DNA of 64,000 bases from Carnobacterium iners (GTDB taxonomy: Bacteria; Bacillota; Bacilli; Lactobacillales; Carnobacteriaceae), in the NCBI RefSeq assembly GCF_900177385.1, contig NZ_FXBJ01000002.1:1058001-1122000 (forward strand). The letters are read 5' to 3'. Shown here piece by piece: positions 31,899 to 41,486 of the stretch (the stretch's first letter is position 1; the number at the start of each line of letters is the position of its first letter). The translations under genes were made by a program, and so were the position numbers. The notes beneath the pieces are model-generated. The model did not search any database and was not told where the DNA came from. It saw only the letters and a list, made by a program, of their open reading frames with translations.

Positions 31899-34094
31899 AT
31901 GACCATTATGTTTAATCAGGAACGCCGTATGTTCCACATTCAAAATAAATACTACAGTTACATTATGACAATAGAAGAAAATAATATTTTATCACTCAAT
32001 TATTATGGAGCTAAAATTCGAAATCTATCATATATAAGAGATTATCCTCGAATTGACCGTTCCTTTTCTCCCAATATGCATAATTCTGAAAATCGTCTCT
32101 TTTCATTAGACACTCTGCCGCAAGAGTTTTCTAGCTTTGGGAGTGGAGATTTCAGAGAACCAGCGTTTATATTTAGGTCTAAAGATGGATCTTCTATTAA
32201 TGATTTTCGCTATAAATCTCATACTATTACTTCTGGCAAAAAACCACTAAAAGGATTACCACAAACTAATGGTAAAGAAAAAGAGTGTGAAACGTTAGAG
32301 ATTACTATAGAAGACACATTAGCTCAATTAGAAATCGTTTTAAAGTATACAACGTTCGAAAACTATGCTGTCCTTGTGAAATCTTCAGAAGTTGTTAATC
32401 ATAGTTTAGACAATATGAAAATAGAAAAAATAATGAGCATGAGTTTAGATCTGCCTAATGCTGATTACGAGTTAATCCATTTAAATGGTACTTGGGCTAG
32501 AGAGACGCAATTAACACGAGAGACTATTCAACCAGGAATAAAATTAATTGATAGTAAAAGGGGCGCAAGTAGTCATCAGCAAAATCCCTTTTTTGCGATT
32601 TTAGATTCTAACACAAATGAAAATCATGGAGAAGTATATGGTTTTAGTTTAGTGTATAGTGGAAACTTTGCTGCAGAAATCCAAAATGATGCTTACAATC
32701 AACTACGTCTTAATTTTGGTATTAATCCATTCCAATTTACTTGGAATTTGGCAGCAGGCGAGTCTTTCCAAACGCCAGAAGTAGTAATGGTATATTCTGG
32801 AAATGGATTAAATGGTATGTCACAACAGTATCATTCTTTTTACCGTAATCATTTACTAAGGGGTAAAAATCAAAACTTAGAACGTCCAATATTAATAAAT
32901 AACTGGGAAGCAACTTATTTTGACTATGATGAAGATTCATTACTAGAAATAGTAGATGAAGCAAGTACATTAGGTATTGAACTATTTGTTTTAGATGATG
33001 GGTGGTTTGGGACTAGAAACTCAGATAAGGAATCTCTTGGAGATTGGGTTGTAAACAAAAATAAATTTCCTAATGGGATAAATAGCTTTTCAGAAAAAGT
33101 GAAATCTAAACATATGAAATTTGGTATCTGGGTAGAACCAGAGATGATTTCAAAGAAAAGTGATCTTTACCATCAACACCCTGATTGGTGCTTACAAGTA
33201 GAAGGACGCGGGAAATCATTAGGAAGGAGCCAATACGTTCTAGACTTTAGTCGTGCTGATGTTCGAGACCATATTGAAGCAACATTAACGGCTGTTTTCA
33301 CTCAATCTCAAGTGGACTATGTAAAATGGGATATGAACAGACATATAACAGAAGCTTTTTCTATAAAGTACACTAATGAGCAACAAGGAGAAATTTATCA
33401 TCGATATATGCTAGGGCTATATGATTTATTAGAAAGGCTTGTTTCAAAATTCCCATCTGTGTTATTCGAAGGTTGTTCGGGTGGAGGAGGAAGATTTGAT
33501 CCAGGAATGCTTTATTATATGCCCCAAACTTGGACAAGTGATAATACAGATCCTATTTCTAGGCTAAGTATTCAATATGGAACAAGTTTAGTTTATCCAA
33601 TTATAACTATGGGTGCCCACGTATCTTCCTCTCCAAACCATCAAGTAGGAAGAGAAACCTCTTTAAAAATGAGAGGGGATACTGCTATGGCTGGGAATTT
33701 AGGTTATGAATTAAACGTGCTTAATATTAAAGAAGAGGAAAAAAGACAAATTGCTGAGCAAGTGAAATTTTACAAAAAGCATCGTTCTCTTATCCAATTT
33801 GGGGATTTTTATCGAATGCTAAGTCCTTTTGACGGAAATGATTGTTCTTGGATGTTTGTTTCAAAAGATAAAAGTGAAGCACTTTTCTTTTACTACAGGA
33901 TTCTAAAACAAGCTTCAGAACCACTAAAAATAGTGAAATTATATGGATTAGATACCAATAAAAACTATTATTTTGAGGGTGAAGAAACATTAGTTGGTGG
34001 TGATGAATTAATGAATAGTGGGATGTATTTGCCTACAGATCTTGATGGAGATTATACAAGCTATGTTAGATATCTTTCTATTCTAAAAACATAA
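31899..34094 (+). CDS. Alpha-galactosidase (GH36)
   Basis: The enzyme cleaves terminal alpha-1,6-galactosyl residues from melibiose, raffinose and similar sugars in the cytosol. It has 731 aa, the length of tetrameric bacterial GH36 enzymes such as AgaA/RafA: a large N-terminal beta-sandwich, a TIM barrel from about residue 330 (LFVLDDGWFGTRN, FGIWVEPEMISKKSDLY) and a C-terminal beta domain. The nucleophile Asp is in DYVKWDMNRHITE (near residue 475) and the acid/base Asp in QTWTSDNTDPISR (near residue 545); EGCSGGGGRFDPGMLYYMP is the family signature. I start at ATG 31899, 8 nt after GAGAGG. It is the last gene of the lac/gal run, 73 nt after the permease, and is followed by a strong terminator. 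Confidence 0.93.
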   Translation: MTIMFNQERRMFHIQNKYYSYIMTIEENNILSLNYYGAKIRNLSYIRDYPRIDRSFSPNMHNSENRLFSLDTLPQEFSSFGSGDFREPAFIFRSKDGSSINDFRYKSHTITSGKKPLKGLPQTNGKEKECETLEITIEDTLAQLEIVLKYTTFENYAVLVKSSEVVNHSLDNMKIEKIMSMSLDLPNADYELIHLNGTWARETQLTRETIQPGIKLIDSKRGASSHQQNPFFAILDSNTNENHGEVYGFSLVYSGNFAAEIQNDAYNQLRLNFGINPFQFTWNLAAGESFQTPEVVMVYSGNGLNGMSQQYHSFYRNHLLRGKNQNLERPILINNWEATYFDYDEDSLLEIVDEASTLGIELFVLDDGWFGTRNSDKESLGDWVVNKNKFPNGINSFSEKVKSKHMKFGIWVEPEMISKKSDLYHQHPDWCLQVEGRGKSLGRSQYVLDFSRADVRDHIEATLTAVFTQSQVDYVKWDMNRHITEAFSIKYTNEQQGEIYHRYMLGLYDLLERLVSKFPSVLFEGCSGGGGRFDPGMLYYMPQTWTSDNTDPISRLSIQYGTSLVYPIITMGAHVSSSPNHQVGRETSLKMRGDTAMAGNLGYELNVLNIKEEEKRQIAEQVKFYKKHRSLIQFGDFYRMLSPFDGNDCSWMFVSKDKSEALFFYYRILKQASEPLKIVKLYGLDTNKNYYFEGEETLVGGDELMNSGMYLPTDLDGDYTSYVRYLSILKT

Positions 34095-34140
34095 TAAGTT
34101 ACGGTTATGTTAAATGAGAAATAGAGATAAAGTTTCATTC

Positions 34141-34179
34141 AAAAAAACGTTGATTATATTTTTATAATCAACGTTTTTT
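34141..34179 (+). terminator. Terminator of the galactoside operon
   Basis: AAAAAACGTTGATTAT and ATAATCAACGTTTTTT form a perfect stem with a short AT loop and a T6 tail. Confidence 0.92.
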
Positions 34180-34220
34180 ATCTACGCTAAATAATTAAGT
34201 GTTATTTGCGTATTCAGAAA

Positions 34221-35049
34221 CTATTCTTTTATGACATTAAGCCATTCATAGCTAACCCAATCGCTATATCCAATTAGATAAAGTTTTTGCTTCAAACTAA
34301 TTTCTTCCACAAAAAGGATATTAACCATGCCTGTTGTGCCAGATCCACAATGAACAATGACTTCTTTGTAATTGTGAAGAGGCTTAAATCTTTTTTTAAT
34401 TTTTTTTATTCATTAAGTGTCTATCATCAACCAAGTTTGTCCAAGGATAATTGAATACACTAGGAATATGTCCTGGTCTGGCATCCAAAGGTTCTACTTG
34501 ACCAGAGTAGCGCTCATAAGTTCTAGAGTCTGCGACAGTGATGTCCGTTAAGTGTTTAGCTTTTTTTCACATCATTATTACTAGCAAGAATAAAATGATT
34601 GAGTTTTAAGCTTGAAAAATCAGAAACCACTGGCTCTGTTATAAGAGTTGTTACGGCTAAATTGTTTTCCAACCATTTTTTTATACCGCCTTTTAATAAA
34701 TAGACGTTATCTTTACCTGCGCATTTTAACAACCACCAAAGTCTTCCTGCCATAGCCAAACTTCCATCATCGTAAATAACAATTAGTGATGAATTTTTTA
34801 TATTAATTTTTTCATTACTTCAATAAAAGTTTCCATATTGGGTGTCGGATGTCGACCACCATGTTTACTAAATTTACCGGTCATAGTCCCTTCCATCGAA
34901 ACGAATTGAGCTTATTTAAGATAATTTGCTTCAAAAAGTTTCCATTCCTCAGAGGAATCGGCTAGTTCTGCACGAGCATCTAGTATAAGTAAGTCACTAG
35001 TACCAGAAAACTTCTTAACCAGCTCTATTCGTGAGATGAAATTTTTCAT
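34221..35049 (-). pseudogene. Decayed thiosulfate/3-mercaptopyruvate sulfurtransferase (two rhodanese domains)
   Basis: Reading leftward from ATG 35049 the sequence begins KNFISRIELVKKFSGTSDL, then LLILDARAELADSSEEW, but a stop follows (ANYLK*AQF). Later pieces fit a tandem-rhodanese protein: GKFSKHGGRHPTPNMETF, VIYDDGSLAMAGRLWWLL, DNVYLLKGGIKKWLENNL, ITVADSRTYERYSGQ, DARPGHIPSVFNYPW and the active-site loop VIVHCGSGTTGMVN, ending VIKE at stop 34223. At least two in-frame stops and three frame changes, mostly at A or T runs, separate them, so no functional protein is expected. It shows that a sulfur-transfer gene was present and lost. Confidence 0.82.
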
Positions 35050-35098
35050 AGGTATCCTCTTAGATAACGTAATTGTTATTAATAACAGAATTAAGTAG

Positions 35099-35503
35099 TT
35101 ACGTCTTTTTAATAAACTTTTCCTTACAATGTGGACAAGTAATTTTTATTTTTCCTTTTTTTCGCGGAACGCGTAGTTTCTTTTTACAATTAGGACAAGC
35201 CATGTATTTGTATTGTTTACGCTGATAAAATTTATTGCGCAATTGATTAAATTTTTGTTTCCAACGACGACTAAGGGTTAAATATTTTTGATTTTCGATA
35301 TATCGTTTTGGGCGATTTTTAGATAACGCACGAAGGTAACTTATTACAATCGCTATCCACCCGATTAATCCACCAAATGGTAGGTTAAACAGGTTAATTA
35401 GAAAAACAAATGCTAATCCTACATACAATAAAAAAGTTGAAAATTTATCCATGCCGTATCTTCCAATCATGAATTTCTGGAATTTCAATCGAATATTTCT
35501 CAT
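35099..35503 (-). CDS. Small membrane-anchored zinc-ribbon protein
   Basis: The 134-aa protein is of unknown function. Residues about 22-60 form one or two hydrophobic helices (FSTFLLYVGLAFVFLINLF and GGLIGWIAIVISYL). A strongly basic stretch follows (RRWKQKFNQLRNKFYQRKQYK), and the end is a C4 zinc ribbon, CPNC...CPHC (residues about 103-125). Similar short 'zinc ribbon' membrane proteins occur widely in lactic acid bacteria. The topology would put the ribbon in the cytoplasm. The ribosome binding site GAGGCGAG lies before ATG 35503; it is monocistronic and unrelated in function to the adjacent alcohol dehydrogenase as far as can be seen. Confidence 0.7.
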   Translation of the reverse strand: MRNIRLKFQKFMIGRYGMDKFSTFLLYVGLAFVFLINLFNLPFGGLIGWIAIVISYLRALSKNRPKRYIENQKYLTLSRRWKQKFNQLRNKFYQRKQYKYMACPNCKKKLRVPRKKGKIKITCPHCKEKFIKKT

Positions 35504-35621
35504 TTTTCTCGCCTCTTTCTCTTTCTTACTCTTTGTCTTATCGGTAAACAGTATACCATTTACACATAGATTTTCTACCGGCTTTAGTCTGATTTTAATT
35601 AGTTAGTGAAAAGCAATCAAG

Positions 35622-35650
35622 TTGTCGCAATACCATAGACATGGTATGAT
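35622..35650 (+). promoter_or_regulatory. Promoter of the formaldehyde operon with dyad
   Basis: TTGTCG (35622-35627), a 17-bp spacer and TATGAT (35645-35650) form a promoter. The spacer and -10 hold an exact 7-4-7 dyad, ATACCAT-agac-ATGGTAT (35630-35647), which is well placed as an operator. The mRNA leader would be about 70 nt; the ribosome binding site AAGGAG is before ATG 35730. Confidence 0.6.
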
Positions 35651-35714
35651 TTATTTACAGATATTTTTAGAATTCATCAATAAAATGGAACAGTAAAAAT
35701 AAAAACAACCATAA

Positions 35715-36842
<1,128 letters not shown>

Positions 36843-36880
36843 ACTATTCTGTCAAAGTGAACTAGAGGAGGAAAAGAAGA

Positions 36881-37729
36881 ATGCAAGAGTTAGAACTGCT
36901 TGAAGAACACGTTAGTTTTGATGGAGTACAATACAAATACCGTCATGATTCAACTACGCTATGTTGTCCGATGACGTTTAGTTTATTTTTGCCAGATAAA
37001 GAAAAGTTTCCTAATCCACCTTTGTTTTGGTGGTTATCAGGCTTAACGTGTACGGATGATAACTTCACACACAAAGCGGGCGCACAAAAAGCAGCGGCAA
37101 AATTAGGTGTAGCTATGATTATGCCAGATACGAGCCCAAGAGGAGAAAGTATCGCTGATTCAAAAGACTATGATTTGGGACAAGGGGCAGGTTTTTATCT
37201 TAATGCAACCCAAGAACCTTGGTCAAAGAATTACAATATGTATGATTATGTTATAAAAGAATTATCAACTATTGCCCATGAGCAATTAAATTTGATAGGC
37301 AAAGAGTTTATTTCTGGTCATTCAATGGGCGGACATGGGGCTTTAATCATTGGTCTACGCAATCCAGAACGATTCCAATCGATATCTGCTTTTGCACCGA
37401 TTGTTAATCCTAGTCAAGTCCCTTGGGGTATAAAAGCTTTTGGTGAATATCTAGGTGACGATAAAAAAGATTGGCTAGCCTGGGATGCACTAGCCTTAAT
37501 GAAAATAGCTAGTGGTAAAAAAATTCCGATTCTAATTGATCAAGGAGAGGCTGATAACTTTTATGAAAAACAATTGCAACCAGATAAATTGGTTGAGGTT
37601 GCAAAAGAAAAGGATTATCCACTGACACTTCGTATGCAAAAAGGGCACGACCATAGTTACTATACGATAGCGACTTTTATCGAGGAACATTTAGAATTTC
37701 ATTTAACTCAGTTAACCAAAAAAGACTAA
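36881..37729 (+). CDS. fghA: S-formylglutathione hydrolase
   Basis: The enzyme hydrolyses S-formylglutathione to formate and glutathione, finishing formaldehyde detoxification. It has 282 aa, the esterase D length, with the alpha/beta-hydrolase triad: Ser in ISGHSMGGHGALI near residue 149, Asp in LIDQGEADNFY near residue 225 and His in KGHDHSYYTI near residue 260. The N-terminal FWWLSGLTCTDDNFTHKAGAQ and MPDTSPRGESI are family signatures. The ribosome binding site is GAGGAGG. The pair forms a compact two-gene operon ending in a strong terminator. Confidence 0.95.
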   Translation: MQELELLEEHVSFDGVQYKYRHDSTTLCCPMTFSLFLPDKEKFPNPPLFWWLSGLTCTDDNFTHKAGAQKAAAKLGVAMIMPDTSPRGESIADSKDYDLGQGAGFYLNATQEPWSKNYNMYDYVIKELSTIAHEQLNLIGKEFISGHSMGGHGALIIGLRNPERFQSISAFAPIVNPSQVPWGIKAFGEYLGDDKKDWLAWDALALMKIASGKKIPILIDQGEADNFYEKQLQPDKLVEVAKEKDYPLTLRMQKGHDHSYYTIATFIEEHLEFHLTQLTKKD

Positions 37730-37741
37730 ACTGAACTTAAT

Positions 37742-37789
37742 AAAAAACAGTCATCACTACCGATAAAACGGAAGTGGTGACTGTTTTTT
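37742..37789. terminator. Bidirectional terminator after fghA
   Basis: AAAAAACAGTCATCACT pairs with AGTGGTGACTGTTTTTT (one G-U type mismatch) around a 14-nt loop. It serves the convergent gene ending at 37880 as well. Confidence 0.9.
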
Positions 37790-37879
37790 AAATCTTTTAT
37801 CTTAATGAGACCTACTTAATAATCTTACAATCGATAAGAAAATAGATTGAGCGTATGCCAATCACTTTAAGATTGCGAA

Positions 37880-38440
37880 TCAATCTGTGTCGGAAGTGAA
37901 AAAGTTTTCACCTAAGAGATCATTGATATCTCCAACAATATCTTTTGCATCTGGGTTAATTAAGAAGGAATCATTCTCTAATAGTTCACCACGGCTATTT
38001 TCTTCTGGCGCATCATTTTTTGCCTTCAAGCAAATAGGGTAATAAATAGTCGGGTCGGGTTCTAAAATTTTCTCTAACACAATCTCATGTTCCCAGTCGT
38101 CACCAAAATCATAGGTATAAATAATTCGATCCTTTTCTTTTTTAAACCAATTATCGAGAGTCTCTCCTTCACTCAACTTTTCAATGGAGATAAAAAACTC
38201 TCCCCAACCATCATCTGAATCAGATCCTTGGAATTCATTATCCGGTTCAATAGAAACATGTTGAATCTTTTCCCCATTAGATTTTCGGATAGAAAAATTG
38301 TGGAGATGAGAATCATACCAATCAAAACTAACTTGAATAACTTCGTGTAATTCTTGAAAAGTCGAATGGCTATTTACTTGGACTCTTCGCCATACTGGAA
38401 CCCCTACATCAAGCAAAGCAATTTTAAATTGAAAAATCAT
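37880..38440 (-). CDS. Plasmid pRiA4b ORF-3 family protein
   Basis: The 186-aa protein matches the pRiA4b ORF-3-like / IS1096 TnpR-like fold in sequence pattern: FQFKIALLDVGVPVWRRVQVNSHSTFQELHEVIQVSFDWYDSHLHNF at the N-terminus and YTYDFGDDWEHEIVLEKIL near residue 110, then PICLKAKNDAPEEN in place of the usual CxxG-rich end. The function of the family is unknown; it was first seen on a plasmid and is often found near mobile or defence genes. The gene is monocistronic on the minus strand and divergent from topB. Confidence 0.82.
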   Translation of the reverse strand: MIFQFKIALLDVGVPVWRRVQVNSHSTFQELHEVIQVSFDWYDSHLHNFSIRKSNGEKIQHVSIEPDNEFQGSDSDDGWGEFFISIEKLSEGETLDNWFKKEKDRIIYTYDFGDDWEHEIVLEKILEPDPTIYYPICLKAKNDAPEENSRGELLENDSFLINPDAKDIVGDINDLLGENFFTSDTD

Positions 38441-38840
38441 GCGAGCACATCCTTTTTTAAAATGAACAATAAAAGTGAATAACGTCTACTTTCGCGTAAT
38501 ATTTGAGAGAATAGGAGGCGAGAAACATAAATCTATTAAGACTAGTTTTCTAAAACATGAGCGCCAAAAAAATCAAAAAGAATTCTTTTGATTAAATAAT
38601 GTAAGCTTGTCAGAGGGTTGACAAAAATACTAGTAATCAAAGCTAAAAAGTAGTAGAAAAAATGGTAAAATAGAAATCTACCAGCCAAATAAAGTCGATA
38701 CTTGGTTATATATTCATTATACAGACTATAGAACTAAAAAGAATAGAAAGCCAAAAATAAATCCTTTGATGACTAAACAGGATTTTAAATGGAAATAAAT
38801 CTAAGTCTATACTAAAAAATTAAAAGGAGACGAATAAGCA
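38441..38840. other. 400-bp intergenic region before topB
   Basis: No gene is seen. The sequence contains a TTGACA near 38618 and TGGTAAAAT near 38663, but their spacing is too long to be one promoter, so the topB promoter is not firmly placed. The topB ribosome binding site AAGGAG is at about 38823. Confidence 0.4.
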
Positions 38841-40973
38841 ATGGGAATGACATTAATCCTTGCAGAGAAACCTTCTCAAGCAAAAGCGTACGCTGAATCT
38901 TTTGGGAAATTTTCACAAAAAGATGGCTACATCATATTAAACTCGTCTAATACAATGATCACTTGGGGTTTTGGCCATTTAGTTGAATTAGCTTCGCCAG
39001 AAGATTACAAAGAAGAATGGAAAAAGTGGAGTATGAAAGAATTACCGATTATTCCAGAGACCTTTAAATTTAAAGTAGGATCAGGAAAAGCAAAACAATT
39101 TAATGTGATAAAAAAATTATTGAGAGAAGCTGACCGTATTGTTATTGCCACTGATAGCGATCGAGAAGGCGAGAGTATTGCTCGTTCAATTATCAATCAA
39201 GCAAAAGTCGGCAATAAAGAAATCAAGCGGTTATGGATTAATTCACTCGAATCAGAGGAAATACAAAAAGGATTCTCTGATTTAAGAGACGGAAAAGAAT
39301 TCTATTCTACTTATATTGAAGCCCAAACCAGACAAATTAGCGACTGGTTAGTAGGCATTAATTTATCCCGGATGTACACACTCTCTTTACAGAAAAAAGG
39401 CATTAATGAAGGAGTATTTAGTGTAGGCCGTGTCCAAACACCAACACTTTATATGATTTATAGTCGACAAAAAGAAAGAGAAGAATTTATTCCAGAAGCA
39501 TTTTTCGAAATGTATGCGAATATAAAAGCAGAAAATGGAGCGTTTAAAGCTAAATACAATAAAAAATTCGCTACAAAAAAAGACTTACAAGAGTTAATAA
39601 AAAAGCATCATTTACTCCCTAATAATCATGGAGTGATTTCTAGTGTTGAAATGAAGCATATTTCGCAACCTTCCCCACTTTTATTTTCATTAAGCGATTT
39701 ACAAAGTTTGATAAATAAAAAATACAAAATAAGTCCATCAGATACATTAAAACACGTTCAGACCCTTTATGAAGCTAAACTAGTAAGTTATCCACGAAGT
39801 GATTGTCGTCATATTACTGATTCAGAGTTTCATTACCTTGTCGAAAGAATAGCGGACTATCAAAGCATATTGGACTACACAATCAAGCAACCGAATACAA
39901 GTAAACGAAAACGCTATGTTGATGGATCAAAAGTCCAAGAGCATTACGCGCTTATCCCGACTAAAAAAATACCAACGCAAAAAGAACTAGCCAAGCTGAC
40001 TAGTAATCAAAAAAATATCTATTTTACCATCTTAAAGCGAACATTAGCAATGTTTGAAACAGACTTTAAGTATGATGAAACAACGATTATAGTCGATATT
40101 AAAGGATTACCGTTTACGAGTAAAGGTAGAACTATTATCGACAAAGGCTGGCGTAAATTAGAATATTCGACTAGTAAAAGTTCAGAAAAAAAAGAACCAA
40201 CAGAGTTGCCTTTAGTGCAAAAAAATGAAGCGGTTGAAGCAGATTTATTTACTTCAGAAGGGTTTACTACACCACCAAAGCTTTATACAGAAGGAACGTT
40301 GATTACCGCAATGAAAACATGTGGCAAAGAATTAGAAAACAAAGAAGAAAAAGAGATATTAAAAACAACAGAAGGCATAGGGACAGAAGCAACTAGAGCG
40401 AATGTCATCGAAACGCTTAAGAAGCAGCATTATATCGTCAGTCAAAAAAATGAAGTGAGTGTTACCCAAAAAGGCACCATACTTTGCCAAGCCGTAGCAG
40501 ATACCTTACTAAGCAGTCCCGAGATGACAGCTAAGTGGGAGACTTATTTAAAGAAAATAAAAAATGAAGAAGGCACTCAAGAAGCTTTCTTAGCTACGAT
40601 TCAAAAATTTATTCGTCATACACTCAGTTCAAGTACCCAAGTAATTGAAAAGAAGGATTGGTCGACGTATCACACTAATACCAATCAAACGAAGCAAAAG
40701 ATTGCTCAATGCCCGATTTGTGGACAATCGATAATAGATAAAGGGAAACTGTATGGTTGTAGTGGGTATAGTAATGGTTGTACCTTTACACTTCCTAAAT
40801 GGTATGTTGGAAAAGGATTATCTGAAGCAACGATTAAAAATTTGATTCGTACGAAAGAAACACAAGTATTAAAAGGCTTTAAGAAAAAAGATGGGCAAAC
40901 TTTTTCGGCTGCACTACTGTTGACTGAAGACTATAAGCTGTTGTTCAAACCCTATGAAAAAACAAAAAAATAA
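38841..40973 (+). CDS. topB: DNA topoisomerase III (type IA)
   Basis: The type IA topoisomerase relaxes or decatenates DNA through a 5'-phosphotyrosine. It has 710 aa, the length of TopB. The Toprim domain starts with LILAEKPSQAKAYAES and has the metal-binding IVIATDSDREGESIARSI near residue 100. The catalytic Tyr is in LVSYPRSDCRHI near residue 317, preceded by SVGRVQTPTLYMIYSRQ. The C-terminus has a zinc-finger-like segment CPICGQSI...YGCSGYSNGCTFTLPK (from about residue 630). Chromosomal and conjugative-element copies both occur; here no element genes flank it. Confidence 0.95.
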   Translation: MGMTLILAEKPSQAKAYAESFGKFSQKDGYIILNSSNTMITWGFGHLVELASPEDYKEEWKKWSMKELPIIPETFKFKVGSGKAKQFNVIKKLLREADRIVIATDSDREGESIARSIINQAKVGNKEIKRLWINSLESEEIQKGFSDLRDGKEFYSTYIEAQTRQISDWLVGINLSRMYTLSLQKKGINEGVFSVGRVQTPTLYMIYSRQKEREEFIPEAFFEMYANIKAENGAFKAKYNKKFATKKDLQELIKKHHLLPNNHGVISSVEMKHISQPSPLLFSLSDLQSLINKKYKISPSDTLKHVQTLYEAKLVSYPRSDCRHITDSEFHYLVERIADYQSILDYTIKQPNTSKRKRYVDGSKVQEHYALIPTKKIPTQKELAKLTSNQKNIYFTILKRTLAMFETDFKYDETTIIVDIKGLPFTSKGRTIIDKGWRKLEYSTSKSSEKKEPTELPLVQKNEAVEADLFTSEGFTTPPKLYTEGTLITAMKTCGKELENKEEKEILKTTEGIGTEATRANVIETLKKQHYIVSQKNEVSVTQKGTILCQAVADTLLSSPEMTAKWETYLKKIKNEEGTQEAFLATIQKFIRHTLSSSTQVIEKKDWSTYHTNTNQTKQKIAQCPICGQSIIDKGKLYGCSGYSNGCTFTLPKWYVGKGLSEATIKNLIRTKETQVLKGFKKKDGQTFSAALLLTEDYKLLFKPYEKTKK

Positions 40974-41066
40974 AAATAAGTGTAGAATAAGCTAAAAGAG
41001 TTGCAGATAGATAGAATATCATCTATATTAGGATAATAGTAAAATGAAGTGAAAAGAGGGATGAGT

Positions 41067-41357
41067 ATGGACTACGAAGCTTATGCAAAAGTAATGAAGG
41101 CCTTATCTGATCCGAAACGTGTTAAAATAATAGACATGCTTTCTTATGGAGCACTATGCGCTTGCGATATTCTGGAGCAATTTGATTTCACACAGCCAAC
41201 TTTATCTCATCACATAAAAGTTTTAGTAGATGCGGGTCTAGTGACCGTAGAAAAAACAGGAACGTGGCATCATTATTCGTTAAATGAAATGAAAATGGAT
41301 CAATTAGTAACAGAGACAATTAAAATTGCTTCAGTAAGAACCACAGCCATTGGCTAA
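41067..41357 (+). CDS. ArsR-family (SmtB) regulator
   Basis: The 96-aa winged-helix repressor has MKALSDPKRVKIIDML, a Cys pair in GALCACDILEQFDFTQPTLSHHIKVLVDAGLVTVEKTG and a basic recognition helix (TQPTLSHHIKVL). The CxC before helix 4 is the arsenic-type (alpha3) metal site of ArsR, so As(III) or another thiophilic metal may be sensed, although no arsenic genes lie nearby. Start: ATG 41067 has GAGGG 6 nt upstream; ATG 41061 and GTG 41049 overlap or precede that site. It lies 129 bp ahead of the ABC exporter pair, with a terminator between, so regulation of those genes is only possible. Confidence 0.82.
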   Translation: MDYEAYAKVMKALSDPKRVKIIDMLSYGALCACDILEQFDFTQPTLSHHIKVLVDAGLVTVEKTGTWHHYSLNEMKMDQLVTETIKIASVRTTAIG

Positions 41358-41391
41358 AAAATAAAATAATGCAACGAGCTCTTATTAAAAG

Positions 41392-41425
41392 CAAATAGGA
41401 AGTTTTTATTCTATTTGTTTTTTTT
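41392..41425 (+). terminator. Terminator after the ArsR-type gene
   Basis: CAAATAG (41392-41398) pairs with CTATTTG (41411-41417), followed by a T8 run. Confidence 0.8.
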
Positions 41426-41486
41426 ATGGAAAAAAGAAGAAATCCTATATAGCTTTATGAAGGATAAATCGAAAGGAATGAAATAA

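Noticed and set aside
38841-40973. Topoisomerase III plus the pRiA4b ORF-3-like gene as evidence for an integrative conjugative element
   Set aside because: No relaxase, T4SS, integrase or direct-repeat attachment sites are nearby, so the link is not supported.
41067-41357. The ArsR-type gene as part of an arsenic-resistance operon
   Set aside because: No arsenate reductase, ArsB/Acr3 or metallochaperone gene is present and a terminator separates it from the exporter.
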